Source of the DNA: Pedobacter sp. W3I1
GTDB lineage: Bacteria; Bacteroidota; Bacteroidia; Sphingobacteriales; Sphingobacteriaceae
Direction: 5' to 3'
Assembly: GCF_030816015.1 (NCBI RefSeq)
Contig: NZ_JAUSXN010000001.1
Coordinates: forward strand, 3,348,001 to 3,412,000
Length of the DNA stretch: 64,000 nucleotides
Under the pieces are notes generated by a model, which did no database searches, had not been told where the DNA came from, and was given only the letters and a program-made list of their open reading frames with translations. Below are positions 42,394-50,517 of this stretch, piece after piece. Numbering within the stretch: position 1 is the stretch's first letter; the number at the start of each line of letters is the position of its first letter. The position numbers and the translations under genes are program-made.

Positions 42394-43983
42394 TTAATGT
42401 CCATTAAAGAAAAGGTAAAGCGCAACCATTACCACCGCCAATGCAATCCACGAAATCCAAACCGATTTAGCTGGTTTTTCAATATTGGCCTGATGTTCCT
42501 CATTAACCGTATAAATGCTTGGCGACCTGTCTAACAATGAAATTAAAATCGCGATGATCAGTAATCCGGCAAAAATGAAAAATGATAACATGAGGTAATG
42601 TGGCCAGAAAGTATATTTATCTGAAGGCAAAATCCAGAGATAAGCTACCCCAATGCCCAAACTTAGTATAGAGCCGATTGAAAGTGTAAAATTAACCGCT
42701 TTTCTCGTGGTTCTTTTCCAGAAAACAGTGAGCAGGAATACAACTGAAAGTGGTGGCGCAATAAAACCCAAAACGGATTGAAAAACATCGAATAGGTTTA
42801 GCCCCTTAATGTTATCGATAGCTAAAACTACAATAACGGCAAAAATACAACCTGCCACAACTGCCCACCGGCCAATTCGGATAATCTGCTTGTTACTAGC
42901 TTGTGGATTTATTTTTTTGACATAAATATCCATAGTAAAAACTGTACTTAACGAATTTAAAGATGAACCAATTGTTCCCACCAATACCGCAATGAGCACT
43001 ACGATGACCAAACCATTCATACCCGGAGGAAATAAATTGGTTACCATGGTCATGTAAGCTTCGTTAGGATCTTTTAAACCTGGAAAAAGCACGTAACAGA
43101 GTATTCCAGTGCCAATAAACAGTGGTAACGAAAGAATTTTTAGCCATCCAATAAAACTCACACCTAATTGCCCTTGCTTTAAGTTTTTAGCGCCTAAAAC
43201 GGATTGTACCATCGATTGGTCGGTACAGAAAAAAGCGACAGCGGCAACAGGGTAACCCAATAATATAGCATACCAGGGGTATTTTGGATCGCTGGCGGGC
43301 TGTACCAGATTCCAAAAGTGATGTGGCGTTTTTTCATACAATGCAGAAATTCCACCCACTTTATTTAAGCCTAACAGCATTAAGGAAAGCGAAACCGCAA
43401 TTAATAAAATCATTTGAAAAACGTTTACTTTGGCAATGGCTTTTAATCCACCGAAAAAAGTGAACAATCCGGCAAAGGCTACCAATACCGTAACCGATTG
43501 CCACATCGGAATACCTAAAATCTGGCGAACCAAAAAGCCACCAGCAAATAAGCCCAACGATAACCAAGAGATTAAAATCTTAACTAAAGCATACCAGGCC
43601 AGGATATTTTGAGTAGAATCGCCATATCGGTTACCCATAAACTCAGGCATGGTACTTACTTTGGCAGCAAGGTATTTTGGTGCAAAAACAATGGCGAGTA
43701 AAAACAAAAATATAAAGGCATACCAATCGAAGTTGACTGCCACAATACCGGTGCTATAACCAATGCTTGCAAAGGCCAGCAACATTGACGGGCCAACGTT
43801 AGTGCCCCACATATTAAAACCGATGCTGCTCCAGTTTAAAGATTTATTGGCTAGAAATAAGGTTTCATCATCATTTTTCTTTTTGGAGAAACTGGCCCGA
43901 TAGCCAATGATCATCAGTGCAATGAGGTAAGCAATTACGATAAAGTAATCTAAACTGGTTAAACGTTCTACAATGTTTCCCAT
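42394..43983 (-). CDS. Sodium:solute symporter (SSS family)
   Basis: This is a 529-residue membrane protein with about 13-14 hydrophobic segments. The ATG at 43983 (MGNIVERLTSLDYFIVIAYL) is preferred to one 23 codons upstream because the SSS N-terminus begins with 'LDYFIVIAYL'. Family landmarks: 'NKSLNWSSIGFNMWGTNVGPSMLLAFASIGYSTG' and 'GLNLFDVFQSVLGFIAPPLSVVFLL'. It should import a monosaccharide or sugar acid with Na+ across the inner membrane. The next gene downstream is the short GH78 and the next upstream a Gfo/Idh oxidoreductase, suggesting rhamnose- or uronate-related uptake. Confidence 0.85.
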   Translation of the reverse strand: MGNIVERLTSLDYFIVIAYLIALMIIGYRASFSKKKNDDETLFLANKSLNWSSIGFNMWGTNVGPSMLLAFASIGYSTGIVAVNFDWYAFIFLFLLAIVFAPKYLAAKVSTMPEFMGNRYGDSTQNILAWYALVKILISWLSLGLFAGGFLVRQILGIPMWQSVTVLVAFAGLFTFFGGLKAIAKVNVFQMILLIAVSLSLMLLGLNKVGGISALYEKTPHHFWNLVQPASDPKYPWYAILLGYPVAAVAFFCTDQSMVQSVLGAKNLKQGQLGVSFIGWLKILSLPLFIGTGILCYVLFPGLKDPNEAYMTMVTNLFPPGMNGLVIVVLIAVLVGTIGSSLNSLSTVFTMDIYVKKINPQASNKQIIRIGRWAVVAGCIFAVIVVLAIDNIKGLNLFDVFQSVLGFIAPPLSVVFLLTVFWKRTTRKAVNFTLSIGSILSLGIGVAYLWILPSDKYTFWPHYLMLSFFIFAGLLIIAILISLLDRSPSIYTVNEEHQANIEKPAKSVWISWIALAVVMVALYLFFNGH

Positions 43984-44075
43984 TAGGTTTATTTTGGTTA
44001 GTTTGCTTGTTATATTAATAGTTTTTAACCACAGATGGACACGGCTATACAAGGATTTTCATGATTTCGTCATTA

Positions 44076-44242
44076 GTGGTTCGTGGAGACACGAACCACG
44101 GAAAAACGTATCTCTGTTCATCCTATTTATCTGTGGTTAATATTATTATTCTTGCCATGGTACGTGTCCTCACCTACCAAATTATACGGTTCATGAGGAC
44201 ACAAACCATGGCTTGGTTTAGTTTCGTGTCTCCGTGGCAAAC
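44076..44242. repeat. Cluster of GTG-(GAGA/AGGA)-CAC hairpins
   Basis: GTGGTTCGTG/CACGAACCAC around GAGA (44076-44099) is perfect. GGTACGTG-TCCT-CACCTACC (44159-44178), GGTTCATG-AGGA-CACAAACC (44188-44207) and a degenerate GTTTCGTG-TCTC copy (44221-44242) follow. The cluster fills the gap between the Gfo/Idh and symporter genes together with ACCACAGAT/ATCTGTGGT phrases. Confidence 0.65.
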
Positions 44243-44244
44243 AA

Positions 44245-45330
44245 TTACAATCCTATCGATTCCCTTGTAATATGATTTGCTTTTAATATTTCATCAACTT
44301 TTACAGGCAAACCTGTTTCTAAAGATTGATCCATCGCTTGTAATAACGCCACCGTGCCAATTCCTTCTTTTAAATCAGGGTAAGCAGTAAAGTTGTTGTT
44401 GATACTATCAGCAAAATAATCCAGGTAATTCTGGTATTCTCCTGCGTGATGGCTTTGTCCTTCGAAACGGAAATAATGTTTTAAAGTCGAATCGCCCCAG
44501 GTAATAATCTTTTCCTCCCCGGTGTTGGTGGTGACCGAATAACGCAGTTCGTGATAATCGGCCTGACTTGCACCCTCTGTTCCCCGGAGAATGCAGCTCA
44601 TGCCACTATCGCGACTTGCAGGTTGCGTAGGACCTGTATAAGCACCACTAACCCTTGCAATCCGGCCATCTTTTGCTTTGAAGATAAAGTGCATCGTATC
44701 CTGGTTTTTCAGTCCGGCTTTTAAACCATTACTGCTTAACATACCATAGCCCATTACTTCCTCAATATCAGGCATGTACCACCTGATAAAATCTACCGGG
44801 TGACTTAAGCCACCATACAGCCATTTAAAAGACTGTTTTAGCGACCAGCCTTTCTCTAAAAACCAACGATGATCGGCATGATAATGACTTTCTATTGTAA
44901 TTAACTCTCCAATTAAACCTTCATCGAAATCTTTCTTCTGGCGCATTGCAGGCTCGAAAAAGCGTGAACTTTGTCCTACAAAAATCTTTTTTCTCGATTT
45001 CTTCGCTAATGCTAACAGCTCATTGGCCTGGGCCAGGTCATCTATAAATGGCTTGGTGCAAACCACATGTTTTCCGTGTTCGAGTGCAAGCTTAATGTGT
45101 TCGAAATGCAGATGATCTGGCGTATAAATCGCAATCATATCGATTTTATCGCTGGTTAACATATCCTCGTAATTGGTTGTCCAGTTTTTAAAATCGAACT
45201 CCAAAGCACGTTCTTCGCAAAGCTTTTTATTGGCATCGCAAATCTGGATGAGCTTAAATTTTCTACTTGATAAAGACGCAGAAATTGTGCTTCTGCCCTC
45301 TCCTAAACCTAAAATCCCTAATCTTAACAT
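44245..45330 (-). CDS. Gfo/Idh/MocA family oxidoreductase
   Basis: This is a 361-residue cytoplasmic protein. Rossmann opening 'LRLGILGLGEGRSTISAS', the nucleotide-side 'IYTPDHLHFEHIKLALEHGKHVVCTKPF' with the Lys of the EKP-type motif, and a C-terminal domain with 'LYGGLSHPVDFIRWY'. Members act on sugars or sugar derivatives with NAD(P). It lies between the beta-helix/mutarotase gene and the symporter in the same direction, so a step after uptake of a pectic sugar is plausible. It is not closely similar to the Gfo/Idh protein at 25.6 kb. Confidence 0.8.
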   Translation of the reverse strand: MLRLGILGLGEGRSTISASLSSRKFKLIQICDANKKLCEERALEFDFKNWTTNYEDMLTSDKIDMIAIYTPDHLHFEHIKLALEHGKHVVCTKPFIDDLAQANELLALAKKSRKKIFVGQSSRFFEPAMRQKKDFDEGLIGELITIESHYHADHRWFLEKGWSLKQSFKWLYGGLSHPVDFIRWYMPDIEEVMGYGMLSSNGLKAGLKNQDTMHFIFKAKDGRIARVSGAYTGPTQPASRDSGMSCILRGTEGASQADYHELRYSVTTNTGEEKIITWGDSTLKHYFRFEGQSHHAGEYQNYLDYFADSINNNFTAYPDLKEGIGTVALLQAMDQSLETGLPVKVDEILKANHITRESIGL

Positions 45331-45365
45331 GATATTTTTTTTCTAAGCGTTATTGTTTCAGTTTT

Positions 45366-45452
45366 GTCATTGCGAAGTACGAAGCAATCTTAATGCACCC
45401 GGCAGGTAGCCATAGTTGTAAGATTGCTTCGTCGTGCCTCCTAGCAATGACG
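45366..45452. repeat. Dispersed palindromic repeat, GTCATTGCGAGG type
   Basis: GTCATTGCGAAGTACGAAGC to CTCCTAGCAATGACG with central AGATTGCTTCGTCGTGCC, before the Gfo/Idh gene. Confidence 0.7.
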
Positions 45453-45464
45453 ATTTTCCTTTAT

Positions 45465-48029
45465 TTATTCTATTGGTTTAAAGAACACCCAGACCTCATC
45501 TGGTTTTGTGCCTTCAATACCTTCCTGGTATTTTTTCATGATCGCATTCCATTCATCTACTTTTGGATTGTTCTCAGTAGTTTTTGGATTTAAATCATCT
45601 AATTTTTTTCCTTTCGGGATACTAATGATTAACATCAATTGTCGATCGTTTTTAAAAATTGCTAATCGTTGAAATTCAGCCTTACAAAATCCTCTTGAAA
45701 TTTCAGGCCATTTCTCAAATTGCGTTTTGTGATAAGCAAGGTATTCTTTTTGCATTTTTTGGTCCTTAACCAAATTGGCTGATAAAATGATGTTATCCCA
45801 TTCTGCAACAGGTTTATCGCCACAGTTCTTTTCTCTGTTGAAATCGTAAAATAAGTTATCATACAACTTGATTTCAACAGCACCTAAGCGTTTCAAAGTC
45901 TGTTGTAAACTCTCTACTTTCAAACTAGAGGTATAAATGACCAAACGATTGTTCCATTTATAATTTGAACCTGGCAGCAAGTTGTTTTCTTTTGCAAAAG
46001 TCTTTAAAGCGCCGTTACCAGGCAGGTTATTTGGCTTAAAAAGCAATTCGAATACAACTGATTGATCAACAGCCTGATTGATGCCTCTTTTCGAATAATT
46101 TGCTTTTTCCCTTAATAAATATTGAAAAGCTTTTTCTAAGCCTGCATTTTGTTTTATCTTTTCGTCTGCTTTCGGTCCATTGTTTTCCCAGAGATTACCT
46201 GGTCCGTTGGCATTTTGAAGATATTTTTCTGCCGGTGTCCAGTTGTTTTTGATGGTAATACCAGCTGAACCCTCATCGGTATAGAGGTAAAACCAATGAT
46301 CTGGTAAATGCGCGTACGGCGCTTTGTAAATACTATCGACTACATTTCCAGTAATGGATGATCCGGGTTGGGCAGATAAGGTATAAATCCCCGCAACATC
46401 GTACAGGTGTTTTCCGTAATGATGGATTTTATTGTCGCTAATGGTATTGTTTTCCATTGCATTTGGCGTTTTCGTCCATCCCCAGCCCATACTGATTCCT
46501 GAGTAAGAAACATCGCTGATTTCGTTATGCAGAATTTTAATTCCTTGAACATAACCTGCTCCGATACCCACTGCGCCCCAATCTTCGTTGGTTACATCTG
46601 TGATCAGGTTATTTTCGATTCTGTTATTACTTGAAATTTCTCTTTGATCTGTAGGCTTATAAGGCAAATGCACTTCAACAGCTTCATCAGAAAAAGTCCC
46701 GATTAAAATGGCCGATCCGCCAATGTCCTTGAATAAATTTCCTTCGATTTCGTTATGAGTAGTTCCTTTATTATAATCTAAACCTGTAGAAGCCAGGTGC
46801 TCGAACCGACAAGATTTAAATGAGGTATTATTTGCGTAATTAACTTCCACAGCTGAAACCGGACGGCCAACCCAGGCCTGATTTTCCAGTGTAGGTTTAT
46901 CTGGTGTTCCGGCTTTATCGAGTTTGTAGGCATCGAGCATGTACATACCGGCCTGGTGGGGCACATGACCTTGCTTTGATGGTCTCAACCAGGTAGCATG
47001 CCCGAAAGAAATACCTTCTAAACTTACATAAGAAACCGGTTGATCAATCGTTCCTTCGATTTTAAGTAAATTTTCTAAAGCTGGAGCAATAACTTCGGCA
47101 TTTAACATGTTTTCTGTCGCCTTTGGCCAATAATAAAGCTTGTGGTTTTGCAGATCTTCGAACCACTCGCCAGGTTCATTTAAAAACTGGATTGCATTGC
47201 TTAGATAAAAGGCAGAATTCCCGGTTTTTGATGAGATCCATGGGGCTGGCCAGGGATGCTCTGACTGGATCCTGCTTTCTGGCTGCATGAAAGAAAGCTC
47301 TGCAGTATTGCCAATCACTTTAACCGATTTAACACGGAGATTCGCAATGGCCCACCATTGATGGATCAACATTTCCATGCCTTTAACCTTAGAGAGGTCG
47401 ATATTTTTTTGCAGTGTGATAATGCAGGTTTGTTTTTCGCTATTCCACGATAAAACCCTGCCCATTTCTTCTCCATTATAGTTTTTCGCCCGAACAGCTT
47501 TATTCCCATTTACCCAAAGCTGCCTGAACTGCAGATCGCTGCCGTCGAAATTTGGAATATCGGTAACCCAAACTTTCCCGAATGCTTCTTTCGGCAAACC
47601 AGTAATTGCTTTATTAAGTTTTTCCCAGCCTTTTACTTTTACACCGCCGCTCAACACGACTCTTTCGTTTGCAATAATTTCGGTAGGACTATCTTTTGTG
47701 CCGGAATCTTCAGGACGGATAACTACAGGTTCATGCAATTGATAAAAGCCTTTGCCCATAATAATCTGGATGCCACCTTTAATGGAAGCATCATTTAAAC
47801 GCCGTAATTCCCTTGCTTTACGTAGGGCTGAATGAAGAGTGGCTAAAGGTTTTTCTTTGGTGCCTATATTAGTATCTGCACCATTTATGGAGACAAAAAT
47901 ATCTACTGCATTAACTTTCAGGCACAATAATGATAAAAAGATCAGCAGACTAAAAAATGGTTTAATTTGCTTGGTTCGTGGAGACACGGACCAAATAATT
48001 TGGTATTTTGTTGTATCTGTGCTTTGCAT
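45465..48029 (-). CDS. GH141-like beta-helix glycosidase fused to an L-rhamnose mutarotase domain
   Basis: This is a secreted two-part protein of about 850 residues. The first part is a right-handed parallel beta-helix: 'FVSINGADTNIGTKEKPLAT', 'GFYQLHEPVVI', and repeated 'NNRIENNLITDV..', 'ILHNEISDVSYSGISMGWG' rungs. It resembles GH141 (alpha-L-fucosidase/xylanase family, including the RG-II enzyme BT1002). The last ~110 residues match RhaM: 'EYLAYHKTQFEKWPEI', 'NNPKVDEWNAIMKKYQ', 'PDEVWVFF'. The start is uncertain. ATGs at 48095, 48053 and 48029 all leave a long leader before the signal core 'FFSLLIFLSLLCLKVNA'. A GTG at 47987, inside a hairpin, would give an ideal signal peptide. Confidence 0.75.
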   Translation of the reverse strand: MQSTDTTKYQIIWSVSPRTKQIKPFFSLLIFLSLLCLKVNAVDIFVSINGADTNIGTKEKPLATLHSALRKARELRRLNDASIKGGIQIIMGKGFYQLHEPVVIRPEDSGTKDSPTEIIANERVVLSGGVKVKGWEKLNKAITGLPKEAFGKVWVTDIPNFDGSDLQFRQLWVNGNKAVRAKNYNGEEMGRVLSWNSEKQTCIITLQKNIDLSKVKGMEMLIHQWWAIANLRVKSVKVIGNTAELSFMQPESRIQSEHPWPAPWISSKTGNSAFYLSNAIQFLNEPGEWFEDLQNHKLYYWPKATENMLNAEVIAPALENLLKIEGTIDQPVSYVSLEGISFGHATWLRPSKQGHVPHQAGMYMLDAYKLDKAGTPDKPTLENQAWVGRPVSAVEVNYANNTSFKSCRFEHLASTGLDYNKGTTHNEIEGNLFKDIGGSAILIGTFSDEAVEVHLPYKPTDQREISSNNRIENNLITDVTNEDWGAVGIGAGYVQGIKILHNEISDVSYSGISMGWGWTKTPNAMENNTISDNKIHHYGKHLYDVAGIYTLSAQPGSSITGNVVDSIYKAPYAHLPDHWFYLYTDEGSAGITIKNNWTPAEKYLQNANGPGNLWENNGPKADEKIKQNAGLEKAFQYLLREKANYSKRGINQAVDQSVVFELLFKPNNLPGNGALKTFAKENNLLPGSNYKWNNRLVIYTSSLKVESLQQTLKRLGAVEIKLYDNLFYDFNREKNCGDKPVAEWDNIILSANLVKDQKMQKEYLAYHKTQFEKWPEISRGFCKAEFQRLAIFKNDRQLMLIISIPKGKKLDDLNPKTTENNPKVDEWNAIMKKYQEGIEGTKPDEVWVFFKPIE
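47971..47994. repeat. GTG-GAGA-CAC hairpin at the beta-helix gene start
   Basis: TTGGTTCGTG and CACGGACCAA pair (one T-G) around GAGA. On the minus strand the GTG at 47987 is a possible start codon of the beta-helix gene, located in the stem. Confidence 0.6.
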
Positions 48030-48057
48030 CTTTTTGGTTATCGCGATTTCCATTTTC

Positions 48058-48987
48058 CTAATAAGATTGCTTCGTGCCTCGCAATGACGAAGCATGGTTT
48101 TGAAAAACCGACTTCAAGTAGCTCGTATTGGCACTAAAATTATATTTTACATTTGTTGGTTGTGCTGCATCGCGGCTTCTTTCTACCACTAGCCAACCGC
48201 TCCAACCCATATCATCGAGTGTTTCTTTTACTTTATTCAGATCAATTTTCGGATCGTTTTGTAACCAAACACCATCTTCATTGGTAGCATGAATTTGAAT
48301 GATGTTTTTCTTTCCTAAAATCCTTAATTCGTCGTGTAAATCCCTCCCATTCTTAATGGCGTTAGAGAAATTGAAATAACTTTTAACTTGCTTGCAGCCA
48401 ATATCTTTTAACAATTGTAATTCGCCTGTTGCATCTAATGCCGTTTCAATTCCAATGGTAACTCCGGCTTTAGCGGCCATTTTTCCAGCCACTTTTAACC
48501 TTTCAATAATTGGCTCACGTAATTCAGGATTTTTAACCAAATCTCCCTGAATTCCTAAGGGCAGAAATACCACCTTAATATTCATCGCTTTTGCCGTATT
48601 CAAACAATCCTGAATCATTTTCTGATAAGTTGGCCGTTTGGCAAATGATTGCGCGTAAAATCCGGTCATGGCCAGGGAGCAGATTTCGAGATTAAGCGCT
48701 TTCGCCTGGTCTAGATATTCCTGTCTGATTTTCGGATCGGCCAGTTTATTGTCGAAAGTTTCTCTATCGCCTAAACCACCCATGTCAATTTCTAAACCAT
48801 CTGCACCAATTTCTTTGGCAAGTGGCAAAGCACTAATTTTCTGACGTTTGAGAATCATCAGGTCAATTACCGCAACTTTATATCTGTTTTTCTTTTCTGC
48901 AGCAAAAAGTAATTGATCAGGAATCATCAAAGCGCCTGTTAGCAGCGCTACATTACCAATAAAAGACCTTCTGTTTTGATGCTCCAT
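48058..48987 (-). CDS. Xylose-isomerase-like TIM-barrel protein with Tat-type leader
   Basis: This is a protein of about 309 residues from the ATG at 48987 (a GTG at 48993, sharing a base with the upstream stop, is the alternative). 'NRRSFIGNVALLTGALMIP' looks like a twin-arginine leader. The rest is the AP-endonuclease-2/sugar phosphate isomerase-epimerase barrel: 'ADGLEIDMGGLG', 'VVFLPLGIQGDL', 'VTIGIETALDATGE', 'IIQIHATNEDGVW', 'GWLVVERSRD'. Such proteins isomerise or epimerise sugars. The last residues, 'SSLRGTKQSY', come from a dispersed repeat that overlaps the gene's 3' end, and probably replace the native terminus. Confidence 0.75.
   Translation of the reverse strand: MEHQNRRSFIGNVALLTGALMIPDQLLFAAEKKNRYKVAVIDLMILKRQKISALPLAKEIGADGLEIDMGGLGDRETFDNKLADPKIRQEYLDQAKALNLEICSLAMTGFYAQSFAKRPTYQKMIQDCLNTAKAMNIKVVFLPLGIQGDLVKNPELREPIIERLKVAGKMAAKAGVTIGIETALDATGELQLLKDIGCKQVKSYFNFSNAIKNGRDLHDELRILGKKNIIQIHATNEDGVWLQNDPKIDLNKVKETLDDMGWSGWLVVERSRDAAQPTNVKYNFSANTSYLKSVFQNHASSLRGTKQSY
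48063..48090. repeat. Dispersed repeat half (GTCATTGCGAGG type) in a gene 3' end
   Basis: AAGATTGCTTCGTGCC followed by TCGCAATGACG. It supplies the final codons and the stop context of the TIM-barrel gene and a false ATG for the next gene. Confidence 0.7.
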
Positions 48988-48992
48988 ATCCA

Positions 48993-50387
48993 CTATTTGC
49001 TTGTGCCTAACGGGAATAATTTTTCCAGATTTTCAAATCCCATCACTGCATTTTTAGGTAGTTTTTCGCCTTTATCGCCAAAAACATAAAGAGCATTTTC
49101 CTTTTCGATGGTTACTTTACTTTCATTGTATTTACCGGCTTTATCTTTAATTGCAGTACCATTTAGTTTGAAGTTTTTGATCAGGAAATCGTAAAGTGCG
49201 ATGCGCTTATTAATGCCAAAATCATGTTTTTCATCCGGAAGATGCACATTTTCAACCTTGTCTTTCACACCATAATAATTGTACATTTTTTGCAGGTAAG
49301 GAAAATCGTGTTCGGGTGTATGTGCCGTCCAATCGCTTCCATCAGATACCAATAATTGAGGTCGTGGTGCAGCCATCGCAGCTAATTCTACGTTATCGGT
49401 TCCACCTCCACATTGGTGGATTGGCATCCCGCTTTCGCATGGACAACCACCATAAAAGTAAGATGACATGGCAACCACCGGTGCACTTAATTTAATCCGG
49501 TCATCCATTGCCGTCATTAAAATAGAATGGCTTCCGGCACCCGAACCCCCGCTGATGCCTATTCTGCTGGTATCGGTTTCTTTTAACGAAGAGAAATAAT
49601 CTAAAATCCTGATGCCACCTAAAGTTTGAACGGTTTGTGCCAGGCTTTTGCGATGATCTTCGTATTTAAACTGGAGCATCGATTCGCCCCAGGCAAACAG
49701 ATCGTAACTAAAGGCCATTGCCCCCATTTTGGCTATCATAGCACATCTGATCTGGCAATCGGCTCTATATCGCTGTTTTTCCCAATGTCCATCAGGACTA
49801 AGCACCAAAGGGATTTTTCCTTTAAAGTTCAATGGTTTGTACAGTGAACCGTTAATCCATACACCAGGTAAAATTTCTAGTGCAATGTTTTCTACCGAAT
49901 AACCATCGAAAATTCTTTTTGCGGTTACTATAGGTTTTGAATTTGGTTTTGCTGGTAGCGGCGATAACAGTAAGGCTTTGTATAGTTCTGGCTTAATTTC
50001 TGCCTTACGTTTTTCCCAGCTTACCTGATCGTGATATTTTGTGGCTAATTGGTCTAAGTACGCCCAACCATCCTGAACTTCCCAACGGTAATATTCGTAT
50101 TCTTTTAATTTGTAAACACCTGGTTTCTCCTTATTTACTTTCATATCCAAGGGCATTAATACGTTTGCAAGTGTTTGATCAACATCGGCCCGGAAACGCC
50201 ATTCGGCATAGTTTACCCATTTGTCTTTTACCTGTGGTTCTGAATATTTGATTTGGACCTTAAATTGGGTTTGAATCTCTTTTAATACATCGATAAGTGG
50301 TTTTTTATAGAGGTTATCGGTGTTTTGGGTTTGGGCGGATGTAGTTAAAGAAGTAATGGAAAAAAGTAGCATTAATGCTAAACGCAT
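48993..50387 (-). CDS. Secreted alpha/beta-hydrolase (acetylxylan-esterase-like) with N-terminal STN domain
   Basis: This protein has 464 residues from the ATG at 50387 (MRLALMLLFSITSLTTSAQ, a clean signal peptide); the longer frame reads through a repeat. Residues about 28-95 ('PLIDVLKEIQTQFKVQIKYSE', 'WRFRADVDQTLANVLMPLDM') look like an STN domain, normally found in TonB receptors and secretins. The remainder is an alpha/beta hydrolase with 'PLVLSPDGHW', nucleophile Ser279 in 'GISGG', 'LLVSDGSDWT' and a late His in 'DEKHDFG'. Likely removes acetyl or other ester groups from pectin or xylan. Its stop shares a base with a possible GTG start of the TIM-barrel gene. Confidence 0.78.
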   Translation of the reverse strand: MRLALMLLFSITSLTTSAQTQNTDNLYKKPLIDVLKEIQTQFKVQIKYSEPQVKDKWVNYAEWRFRADVDQTLANVLMPLDMKVNKEKPGVYKLKEYEYYRWEVQDGWAYLDQLATKYHDQVSWEKRKAEIKPELYKALLLSPLPAKPNSKPIVTAKRIFDGYSVENIALEILPGVWINGSLYKPLNFKGKIPLVLSPDGHWEKQRYRADCQIRCAMIAKMGAMAFSYDLFAWGESMLQFKYEDHRKSLAQTVQTLGGIRILDYFSSLKETDTSRIGISGGSGAGSHSILMTAMDDRIKLSAPVVAMSSYFYGGCPCESGMPIHQCGGGTDNVELAAMAAPRPQLLVSDGSDWTAHTPEHDFPYLQKMYNYYGVKDKVENVHLPDEKHDFGINKRIALYDFLIKNFKLNGTAIKDKAGKYNESKVTIEKENALYVFGDKGEKLPKNAVMGFENLEKLFPLGTSK

Positions 50388-50407
50388 TTTTCTTCCAATC
50401 GATTGGT

Positions 50408-50496
50408 CGTCATTTCGACTGAAGCGTAGCGAAATGGAGAAATCTTTTTTAAAATAATAGATTTCTCGACTGCACTGCGTTCCGCTCGAAATGACG
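50408..50496. repeat. Dispersed palindromic repeat, GTCATTTCGAC type
   Basis: CGTCATTTCGACTGAAGCG to TCCGCTCGAAATGACG, between the sialidase-fold and STN-esterase genes; explains the spurious extension of the latter. Confidence 0.75.
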
Positions 50497-50517
50497 TATC
50501 TAGTTAAATCTATCATC

